In this document: positions 34,929 to 41,690 of the stretch, piece after piece
How positions within the stretch are numbered: position 1 is the stretch's first letter
Layout: every line of letters begins with the position of its first letter
NCBI GenBank assembly: GCA_958427895.1
Contig: CAUADW010000003.1
Location: 1-58,873, forward strand
Source: an uncultured Collinsella sp.
GTDB lineage: Bacteria > Actinomycetota > Coriobacteriia > Coriobacteriales > Coriobacteriaceae
Direction of reading: 5' to 3'
Length of the DNA stretch: 58,873 nt
Notes under the pieces: model-generated
The model's database searches: none
The model's input: only the letters and a program-made list of their open reading frames with translations
What the model was told of the DNA's origin: nothing
Position numbers and translations under genes: made by a program

Positions 34929-36317
34929 ATGATTAAGATTGCCAAGTTTGGCGGCTCGTCGGTCGCCGACGCCGAACACTTTAAGAAGATCAAGGCCATC
35001 GTCGATGCCGACCCGGCTCGCCGTTTTGTGGTGGTTTCCGCCTGTGGTCGCCGCTTTAAGGGCGACACCAAGGTGACCGACCTGCTCTACCTGGTTAACG
35101 CGCACGTTAAGTACCACGTGTCGTGCGAGGAGCTGCTCGAGGACATCGGCCAGCGCTATTTTGATATCGCTGACGAGCTGGAGCTCACCTATCCCATCCG
35201 TGAGGAGTTCGCGGCTTTTGCCGAGCGCGCCCGCTCGGGCGGTTACTCCACCGAGGAGCTTGTGAGCCGCGGCGAGTACTTCACCGCTCGCCTGATGGCT
35301 GAGTACCTGGGCCTACCGTTCCTGGACGCCGCGACGGTTGTGGCGTTCCATCACGACGGTACGCTCAGCATGAACCGCACCTCCGAGCTGGTGCAAGAGT
35401 ACGGTCAGCAGGGCGGCTTTGTTATGCCCGGTTTCTACGGCGCGACGCGTGAGGGCCAGATCAAGCTGCTCGATCGTGGCGGCGGCGATATCTCGGGTTC
35501 GATCTTGGCCAAGTGCCTTGGTGCCGACCTGTACGAGAACTGGACCGACGTCTCGGGTTTCTACTCTGCCGATCCGCGCATCGTGCCCGAGGCTCAGCCC
35601 ATTGCCCGCGTTACCTACGAGGAACTGCGCGAGCTTTCGTACATGGGTGCGAGCGTTCTGCACGAGGAAGCTGTGTTCCCTGTGCGCGAGGCTGGTATTC
35701 CGCTGGTCATCAAGAACACCAATGCGCCGCAGGACCCCGGCACTATCATTAGCGAGACGGCTGATGAAGGCGAGGCGGAGCCCATCATTACCGGCGTGAC
35801 CGGCAAGCGCGGTTTTGTCGCCATCAACGTCGCCCGCGACCGCACCAAGCCCCGCGTCGGCTTTATGCGCCGTGCGCTTTCGGTGTTCGAGCGCTATGAC
35901 GTTTCCGTCGAGCACATGCCCACCGGTGTCGACCGCTTTGGCGCCGTGGTGCAGGAGCGGGACGTTCACGATTCACTGTACTCGCTCGTGGGCGACATTC
36001 AGCAGGAGGTCGAGCCGCTCGAGATCGAGGTTGTCGAGGGTCTGGCACTTATCGCGACCGTCGGCCGTAACCTGCGCGGTCGTGCCGGCATCTCGGGCCA
36101 CCTGTTTGGCATGCTTGGCCAGGCTGGCGTGAGCGTGCGTATGATTTCGCAGAGCTGCGACGAGATCAATATCATCATCGGTGTGGAGGAGAAGGACTTT
36201 GATCTGGCGATTCAGACCATTTACCGCGCCTTCTCCGACGAGAACGGCATTGTGAAGGTCTCCGATCTGGAGGCTCCCGCGCCGGTCGATCCCGCTCTGG
36301 TCGCGCTCCACAAGTAG
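34929..36317 (+). CDS. lysC: Aspartate kinase
   Basis: 462 residues. The kinase domain has MIKIAKFGGSSVADAEHFKK, VVSACG, a catalytic region SRGEYFTARLMAEYLG, and LLDRGGGDISGSILA plus ENWTDVSGFYSADPRIV. Two ACT domains follow from about residue 295 (FMRRALSVFERYDVSVEHMP; GISGHLFGMLGQAGVSVRMISQ), giving allosteric control by lysine or threonine. It makes aspartyl phosphate for Lys, Met and Thr synthesis. The asd gene follows after 173 nt and a terminator-like hairpin. No homoserine dehydrogenase domain is fused or adjacent. Confidence 0.93.
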   Translation: MIKIAKFGGSSVADAEHFKKIKAIVDADPARRFVVVSACGRRFKGDTKVTDLLYLVNAHVKYHVSCEELLEDIGQRYFDIADELELTYPIREEFAAFAERARSGGYSTEELVSRGEYFTARLMAEYLGLPFLDAATVVAFHHDGTLSMNRTSELVQEYGQQGGFVMPGFYGATREGQIKLLDRGGGDISGSILAKCLGADLYENWTDVSGFYSADPRIVPEAQPIARVTYEELRELSYMGASVLHEEAVFPVREAGIPLVIKNTNAPQDPGTIISETADEGEAEPIITGVTGKRGFVAINVARDRTKPRVGFMRRALSVFERYDVSVEHMPTGVDRFGAVVQERDVHDSLYSLVGDIQQEVEPLEIEVVEGLALIATVGRNLRGRAGISGHLFGMLGQAGVSVRMISQSCDEINIIIGVEEKDFDLAIQTIYRAFSDENGIVKVSDLEAPAPVDPALVALHK

Positions 36318-36389
36318 CTGCTATCCCAGTAGATTTTTGGACTTGCCTCAAAAATCTATGGCGGGGCGTTTCGTTTCGGTTTCGTTTCG

Positions 36390-36420
36390 ACGGGGCGGGT
36401 TTCGTGCCCGCCCCGTTCTT
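36390..36420 (+). terminator. Hairpin between lysC and asd
   Basis: ACGGGGCGGG (36390-36399) pairs with CCCGCCCCGT (36407-36416), followed by TCTTGT. A smaller inverted repeat, TAGATTTTTG/CAAAAATCTA (36330-36358), precedes it. Confidence 0.6.
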
Positions 36421-36490
36421 GTATACACTGGCAACAATAATCGGCCTGCTTGGCGTGCGGGCAAAAGCCACAACCTTTAAAGGGGGAAGC

Positions 36491-37516
36491 ATGAAACAGT
36501 ACACGGTTGCTATTTTGGGCGCGACGGGAGCCGTGGGCACCCAGATGCTCGAGTGCCTCAACGAGCAGGAGTTTCCGGTTGGCAAGCTCAAGCTGTTGGC
36601 AAGTGCACGCTCCGCGGGCAAGACCGTTGAGTTCCACGGCGAGCATATTGTGATTGAGGAAGCTTGCCCCGAGGCCTTTGAGGGCTGCGACATTGTGCTC
36701 GGAGCCGCCGGCGATGATATCGCGAAGGAACTGCTGCCCGAGGCCGTCAAGCGCGGCGCCGTCGTGGTCGACAACAGCCATGCCTTCCGTATGGATCCCG
36801 AGGTGCCGCTGGTCGTGCCCGAGATCAATGCCGACGATATCAAGTGGCATCACGGCCTTATCGCCAACCCCAACTGCGCGACCATCATCGGTCTGGTTCC
36901 CACGTGGCCGCTGCATCAGCTCGCCGGCGTGAAGCGCATGATCGTCTCGACGTATCAGGCGGCTTCGGGTGCCGGCGCTCCCGGTATGGCCGAGCTCGAG
37001 GCCCAGCTGGCCGCCCTGGGCCGTGGCGAGGAGATTCCCGAGCCGCACGCGTTTGCCGCCCAGCTCGCGAGCAACCTGATTCCGCAAATTGGCGGCGTCA
37101 AGGAAGAGGGCTTTACCTCCGAGGAGATGAAGCTGCAAAACGAGGGCCGCAAGATTATGCACCTGCCCGAGCTGCGCGTGAACTGCACCTGCGTGCGCGT
37201 GCCCGTGCTGCGTTCGCACTCCGAGAGCATTACGCTCGAGTTTGAGCGCGATATTACGGTCGAGGAGGCCCGTGCTGCGCTGGCTGCCGCTCCCGGCGTC
37301 AAGCTGGTTGACGATATGGCTGCCGAGGATGCGCACGATCGCTTCCCCATGCCGATGGACACCTCCGACCAGGACCTGATTTGGGTCGGCCGCGTGCGTC
37401 GCGACATCTCGAACCCCGAGGCCGCGCGCGGTATCACCTTCTGGTGCTGCGGCGACCAAATCCGTAAGGGCGCGGCAACCAACGCCGTCCAGATCGCTAA
37501 GCTGCTCTGCGAGTAG
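36491..37516 (+). CDS. asd: Aspartate-semialdehyde dehydrogenase
   Basis: 341 residues from the ATG at 36491, set by AAAGGGGGA. Motifs: AILGATGAVGTQML for NADP binding, LGAAGDDIAKE, DNSHAFRMDPEVPLVVPEIN, the nucleophile Cys in IANPNCATI, STYQAASGAGAPG, and VPVLRSHSESI with a conserved Arg/His region. It reduces aspartyl phosphate to the semialdehyde, directly after LysC in the pathway. The length is standard (330-370). A family 1 repeat starts 14 nt past the stop. Confidence 0.94.
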   Translation: MKQYTVAILGATGAVGTQMLECLNEQEFPVGKLKLLASARSAGKTVEFHGEHIVIEEACPEAFEGCDIVLGAAGDDIAKELLPEAVKRGAVVVDNSHAFRMDPEVPLVVPEINADDIKWHHGLIANPNCATIIGLVPTWPLHQLAGVKRMIVSTYQAASGAGAPGMAELEAQLAALGRGEEIPEPHAFAAQLASNLIPQIGGVKEEGFTSEEMKLQNEGRKIMHLPELRVNCTCVRVPVLRSHSESITLEFERDITVEEARAALAAAPGVKLVDDMAAEDAHDRFPMPMDTSDQDLIWVGRVRRDISNPEAARGITFWCCGDQIRKGAATNAVQIAKLLCE

Positions 37517-37529
37517 TGTGACCTGTCCG

Positions 37530-37657
37530 GCGGGGGCCGGGCTTAGCTTTCAAAACGTCCTCGACCATGTGTGGCGCCTTGTCCTGCTCCTTCGGAGCCG
37601 CGGACAAGGCGCCACACTGGTCTGCGGAGTGTTCTGAAAGCTAAGCCCGGCCCCCGC
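37530..37657 (+). repeat. Family 1 nested inverted repeat, copy D (3' of asd)
   Basis: Outer arms 37530-37556 and 37631-37657 pair over 27 positions with one mismatch. Core motifs: AACGTCCTCGACCATG and TGGTCTGCGGAGTG. The inner stem GTGTGGCGCCTTGTCC pairs with GGACAAGGCGCCACAC, a sequence unrelated to the inner stems of copies A and B. Confidence 0.8.
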
Positions 37658-37867
37658 CTGCGGTGACGCTGCTGCGAGCGGCCTGCGATGGGGCCGTTGT
37701 TGGTTGAGGCCGCTGGGCTGATGCGGGGGTACGTGGCCGTTGCGGGCCCTGGTCCCGGCGGCGGCCTCGGCGCTTCGCGCCTGCCGCCTGAGGTGACTTT
37801 GGGGTCGATTGGGGTTGTCTGCACAGTTCGCGGTATTATGTTTGCGGAGTTTTGAAAGGAGCCGCTG

Positions 37868-38446
37868 GTGGTCACGACGACGTTTGCTTCGCCTTTGGGC
37901 GAAATCCTGCTTGCCGCTGATGGCCGCGGTTTGACGGGGCTTTGGTTTGAGGGGCAGGAGCACTTTGGCTCCACGCTTCTCAAAGAAGATCCCGAACATG
38001 TTGAAGGCGCCGATGCGGTTTCTGGTGCTGGCGGCATGTCTTCGGTGAATCCGACAAACGGTGCTGCCTCGTCGGTACTTGAGCGTTCTTGGGCTTGGCT
38101 GAATGCTTATTTTGCGGGGCAGGAGCCTCGGTTTACGCCGCCGTTGCATATGATTGGTACGGCGTTTCAGCGCGAGGTTTGGTTTGAGCTGCTTTCTATC
38201 CCGCGTGGCGAGGTCGCTACGTATGGTGAGATCGCCCAGCGTGTTGCGGCTCGACATCGTGTACCGGGAAACGAAGCACCCGTTGCGTCTCCCCGTGCCG
38301 TGGGGGCCGCGGTCGCGCGCAATCCCATTTCGATTATTGTGCCGTGCCATCGTGTGGTTGCCGCCGATGGTTCGCTCAACGGATATGCCGGCGGCCTCGA
38401 CCGCAAGGAGTGGCTGCTGCGGCTTGAGGGCGCGTACGAGGAGTAA
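37868..38446 (+). CDS. ogt: Methylated-DNA-[protein]-cysteine S-methyltransferase
   Basis: 192 residues from a GTG at 37868, with GAAAGGAG upstream. The C-terminal half has the active-site motif VPCHRVVAADGSLNGYAGGL with the methyl-acceptor Cys, and the DNA-binding helix RGEVATYGEIAQRVA. It removes alkyl groups from O6-guanine in a suicidal reaction. An insertion of about 25 residues (residues 40-65, EHVEGADAVSGAGGMSSVNP) lengthens the N-terminal domain beyond the usual 160-175. It stands alone, with repeats on both sides. Confidence 0.9.
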   Translation: MVTTTFASPLGEILLAADGRGLTGLWFEGQEHFGSTLLKEDPEHVEGADAVSGAGGMSSVNPTNGAASSVLERSWAWLNAYFAGQEPRFTPPLHMIGTAFQREVWFELLSIPRGEVATYGEIAQRVAARHRVPGNEAPVASPRAVGAAVARNPISIIVPCHRVVAADGSLNGYAGGLDRKEWLLRLEGAYEE

Positions 38447-38485
38447 CACTCGAGCGCTTTGCATAGCCAAGATGCCGTGAAAGAA

Positions 38486-38631
38486 CGGGACATGCTTTCC
38501 GAATGGAGGCTCAGACGGAAACTACGTCCCGGAATTCCGTTTTAAAGCGGGATGCGCTTTCCGAATGGCGTTCCAAGCGGAAACCGTGTCCCGGAATACA
38601 GCCTCAGAGTGGGACGCCGTTTCCGGCTGAG
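38486..38631. repeat. 62-bp tandem repeat, about 2.3 copies, each a hairpin
   Basis: Units at 38486-38547 and 38548-38609, with a partial third to 38631. Each unit has the frame CGGGA-(5-6)-TTTCCG ... CGGAAA-(5)-TCCCG, so it folds into a hairpin; the loops and tails differ. It lies between the convergent ogt and ClC genes. Confidence 0.7.
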
Positions 38632-38652
38632 ACCACCTGCCTGGACATCGAT

Positions 38653-39903
38653 CTACGCCCGCTCCTGCAGGGCGTAGATGGACTTATCCATGTTGAACAG
38701 GTAAGCCACAACGCAGACAATAATGAACATCGGCAAGTTACCAAAGCCGAAGACTTCGCAGCCAATAAGGATGGGTGCGAGCAGCGTATTGGTGGCGCTG
38801 CCAAAGACGGCTGCGTAGCCCAGTGAGGCGCAGAGCTCGACGGGCATGCTGAGAATCCCGGCGAGTACGACACCCAGGCTGGCTCCGATGGAGAACAACG
38901 GCGTCACCTCGCCACCCTGATATCCTGCGGCAAGCGTGGTAATGGTGAGTGCGAATTTGAGTGCCCAGTCCCAAGGTATGATGGCGACCTTGCCGTCACC
39001 GTCGAGCGCCGCGGATATCAGATTGGTGCCAAGCCCGCAGTATCGACCCTGCCATAGTGCGAACAGAATCGCCGATAACGCGATGCCCATAACGGCGATG
39101 CGTGCATAGGGGTTGGGGAACAGCCGCGCCGCAAGTGTTTTGGCATGTGCAAGGCACCAGGCAAAGGCGCCGCCCACCATACCAAACGCGATGCCCAACA
39201 GTGCCAGCCGTCCAAGACCGGGGAGGTCGAGCGCATACGAGGCGGTAACGGCGACCTCGAACTTCTCGAGCCCCAGGGCGCCGGAGGTCATGCTTGCGGC
39301 AAGTGAAGCCGTAAGCGCGGGGAGCAACGCGCGGTATTCCATGCGTCCGGCGACCAGCACTTCGATAGCAAAGACCGTAGCAGCGAGCGGCGTTCGAAAG
39401 AGTCCGGCAAAGCCAGCGGCCATACCAATGAGCAAAAACGTGTTGCCGGGGTTTCGGAAAGGTAGACGCCTGCCGATCCAGTGCGAGACGGTTGCACCAA
39501 TCTGCACGGCCACGCCCTCGCGCCCCGCACTGCCGCCAAAGAGGTGCGTCCCCCACGTGCTCAACATAATGAGCGGCACCAAACGCGGGGAGATGGCATC
39601 CTCGCGTCCGTGACCTACGTCAAATACCAGGCTCATGCCCCGATTGGTGCCTTTGCCCCAGGTGCGGTAGGCAAATACGATGGCCAAGCCCATGAGGGCG
39701 AGGAAGGGAAGGAGCAGTGCGATGTGTTCGTCGCGGAAGGCGCCGATTGCCAGAAGCACGCGTCCAAAGAGTGCGCAGATGGCGCCAACGATGATGCCGA
39801 TAGGGATTCCGACGGCACCCATAAGCACGAGGCCGCTATAGGTGTTGAGCAAGCGTTTGATTCTGCTCGATGCGTTGCTTTCCGACATTTTGCTTTCCGA
39901 CAC
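38653..39903 (-). CDS. ClC-family chloride or fluoride channel/antiporter
   Basis: 416 residues; GTG at 39903, with an ATG at 39888 (MSESNASSR) as an alternative start. About ten helices. The hallmark GSAGREGVAVQIG carries the gating Glu; GQ-rich TLAAGYQGGEVTPLFSIGA replaces the usual GIFAP-type region. The classical GSGIP selectivity motif is absent, with GTNRGMSLVFDV at that place, so a fluoride-exporting ClC-F type is possible. I found no fluoride riboswitch upstream. A promoter TTGACG/TATAAG on the minus strand (39974-40000, 15-nt gap) precedes it. The protein is shorter than ClC proteins with CBS domains. Confidence 0.82.
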   Translation of the reverse strand: MSESKMSESNASSRIKRLLNTYSGLVLMGAVGIPIGIIVGAICALFGRVLLAIGAFRDEHIALLLPFLALMGLAIVFAYRTWGKGTNRGMSLVFDVGHGREDAISPRLVPLIMLSTWGTHLFGGSAGREGVAVQIGATVSHWIGRRLPFRNPGNTFLLIGMAAGFAGLFRTPLAATVFAIEVLVAGRMEYRALLPALTASLAASMTSGALGLEKFEVAVTASYALDLPGLGRLALLGIAFGMVGGAFAWCLAHAKTLAARLFPNPYARIAVMGIALSAILFALWQGRYCGLGTNLISAALDGDGKVAIIPWDWALKFALTITTLAAGYQGGEVTPLFSIGASLGVVLAGILSMPVELCASLGYAAVFGSATNTLLAPILIGCEVFGFGNLPMFIIVCVVAYLFNMDKSIYALQERA

Positions 39904-39973
39904 TTGCTCTCTTGATAGAAAAAGAGCTGGAGTTGCGCATCGTTGAGAGGCTTTCCAGCTTTAGCAAAACAAA

Positions 39974-40000
39974 CTTATAAGATGCGACGGGCCGCGTCAA
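39974..40000 (-). promoter_or_regulatory. Sigma-70-type promoter of the ClC gene
   Basis: On the minus strand TTGACG (39995-40000) and TATAAG (39974-39979), with a 15-nt spacer, about 70 nt before the start. Confidence 0.4.
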
Positions 40001-40073
40001 GATAATTGCTTGACAGCCTAGGAGGCGGCTGGTTGGCTGGCTTAAAACCTAGCGCGTGAAATGACGCTCCACG

Positions 40074-40712
40074 CTATTCAGCGCGCTTGATAGGATGACG
40101 AACCACGGTCTTAAGTTTCTCCGGCGCACACTTGCGTGGATCGGAGAGATAGATTTCGTGATGTAAACGGGTATCTGAGAAGTCGGGGACATAGCCCTGC
40201 TCGGTCGCATATTCATGCATGGCGTCTACGGTTGCCGGCTCGCTGTCGTAGGGTCCGGTATGCATGCATTGAACGCAGAGACCCTCGTCAACTTTAAGCA
40301 GCTCGACGGCAGAAAAGTCCAGTTTCTTTTTGGCCGTGGCTTCCGCGACCGCCCAGTCAAAGTCATCCTGAGTGACGAAATCGGGCAGGCGGATGCACGA
40401 GATAAAGTTGAAATCGTCCTTGCGTACATAATCGATGTCGCCGCTCGGGGAGTCTTGCCACCAGAAGCCCTCGAGCGGCGGTACCACAAAGTCGAAATAG
40501 CCCTCGATACTCCTTGAGCCTTTCTTTGACATCTTGACGGTATAGGCGATGCCGTAAAGCAGCGGCAGGGCAATTTGATACTCGCCACCTTCGGTATTTG
40601 GGTCGCCCTTTCCGCGAACGGCAACGTAGCTCATAGGCGGGACAGTTATGATACTCGGCTTGCTTGCAGGTCTGTAGAGCTCCTTGCATTCCTTCTTAAA
40701 GTCGAACGCCAT
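40074..40712 (-). CDS. GyrI-like (SbmC-type) small-molecule-binding domain protein, SOS-controlled
   Basis: 212 residues. MAFDFKKECKELYRPASKPSIITVPPMSYVAVRGKGDPNTEGGEYQ is the pattern of stand-alone GyrI-like proteins, with VVPPLEGFWW, VKMSKKGSRSIEGYFDF and a C-terminal HHEIYLSDPRKCAPEKLKTV. (These stretches are quoted as one family signature.) The fold binds small hydrophobic ligands; E. coli SbmC protects gyrase and is SOS-induced. A perfect LexA box sits over its promoter here, which supports a DNA-damage role. The ligand or partner is unknown. Confidence 0.8.
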   Translation of the reverse strand: MAFDFKKECKELYRPASKPSIITVPPMSYVAVRGKGDPNTEGGEYQIALPLLYGIAYTVKMSKKGSRSIEGYFDFVVPPLEGFWWQDSPSGDIDYVRKDDFNFISCIRLPDFVTQDDFDWAVAEATAKKKLDFSAVELLKVDEGLCVQCMHTGPYDSEPATVDAMHEYATEQGYVPDFSDTRLHHEIYLSDPRKCAPEKLKTVVRHPIKRAE

Positions 40713-40751
40713 GTTGGCCGCCTTTCTGCGTATTGGCCTGCTTAGATAGCG

Positions 40752-40782
40752 GAATTATATCATAGAAACGAACAGCTGTTCG
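40752..40782 (-). promoter_or_regulatory. LexA (SOS) box overlapping the promoter of the GyrI-like gene
   Basis: CGAACAGCTGTTCG (40769-40782) is a perfect Gram-positive/actinobacterial LexA site (CGAAC-N4-GTTCG). On the minus strand a perfect TATAAT lies at 40754-40759, so the box covers the -35 and spacer, ideal for repression. Confidence 0.75.
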
Positions 40783-40898
40783 AATGATTTGGCTGACAGA
40801 TTGAGATGCGTGCGTTGTGTTTGGCGGTCGGCCTGACCCCATCGATGATTTCTCTGCCTCCCCGGCGCCTCATCTATAGCTGCCGTTTCCCCATATAG

Positions 40899-40934
40899 AA
40901 CCTGCCAAAATAAACCCGTCCCTTTTTAGTCGGT
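40899..40934 (-). repeat. Family 2 short inverted repeat, copy 5 (diverged end)
   Basis: On the minus strand it runs ACTAAAAAGGGACGGGTTTA, then TTTTGGCAGGTT, with the flank CTATATGGGGAAACGGC. The outer 5' end has drifted (CCGACT instead of AACCTGCC). It lies upstream of the ABC gene. Confidence 0.6.
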
Positions 40935-40983
40935 GCGAAATGGGTAATACTAAAGAGTTATCCGACCAGATGGGAACCGATCG

Positions 40984-41685
40984 ATGGCTTATATCGAATT
41001 CAAAGACGTCATCAAGGCATACGGCGAGGGCGACGCCCGCATTCACGCGCTCGACGGCGCGAGCTTTACCGTTGAGCGCGGTGAGCTCGCCATTATCCTG
41101 GGCGCCTCGGGTGCTGGCAAGACCACGGCGCTCAACATCCTGGGTGGCATGGATACGGCGACTTCCGGCACCGTAACGGTGGACGGGCGCGACGTGAGCT
41201 CCGCCAACGAGGCTCAGCTCGTGGAATACCGCCGCGCCGACGTGGGCTTTGTCTTCCAGTTCTACAATCTGGTCCCCAACCTGACGGCGCTCGAAAACGT
41301 TGAGCTCGCAGCTCAGATCTGCCCCGATTCGCTCGATGCCGAGCAAACGCTTTGCCAGGTTGGCCTGGGCGAGCGCCTCGCCAACTTCCCCGCGCAGCTT
41401 TCGGGCGGCGAGCAGCAGCGCGTGTCCATTGCCCGCGCACTGGCAAAGAACCCCAAGCTGCTTTTGTGCGACGAGCCCACGGGCGCGCTTGACTATAAAA
41501 CCGGCAAGCAGATCTTGCAGCTGCTACAGGACACTTGCCGCAAGCAGGGCATTACGGTCATCATCATCACTCACAACTCCGCGCTAGCACCCATGGCCGA
41601 TCGCCTGATCCGCTTTAAGAGCGGTCGCGTGGAGAGCGAGACGGTCCAGCAAAATCCCGTGCCTATCGAGACGATCGAGTGGTAG
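40984..41685 (+). CDS. ABC transporter ATP-binding protein, MacB/LolD type
   Basis: 233 residues. GASGAGKTT (Walker A), FVFQFYNLVPNLTALENVE (Q-loop), LSGGEQQRVSIARAL (signature), LLLCDEPTGALD (Walker B) and IIITHN with the switch His. The MacB/LolD group works with FtsX-fold permeases in mechanotransmission or export, without classical drug-pump membrane domains. The permease gene follows 5 nt after the stop. The substrate is unknown. Confidence 0.9.
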   Translation: MAYIEFKDVIKAYGEGDARIHALDGASFTVERGELAIILGASGAGKTTALNILGGMDTATSGTVTVDGRDVSSANEAQLVEYRRADVGFVFQFYNLVPNLTALENVELAAQICPDSLDAEQTLCQVGLGERLANFPAQLSGGEQQRVSIARALAKNPKLLLCDEPTGALDYKTGKQILQLLQDTCRKQGITVIIITHNSALAPMADRLIRFKSGRVESETVQQNPVPIETIEW

Positions 41686-41690
41686 TGCCC

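Noticed and set aside
38486..38631. CRISPR array
   Set aside because: The repeats are adjacent 62-bp units without spacers and with only 2.3 copies; no cas genes are nearby.
39904..40073. Fluoride riboswitch before the ClC gene
   Set aside because: The leader on the minus strand shows no crcB-motif conserved bases or pseudoknot.
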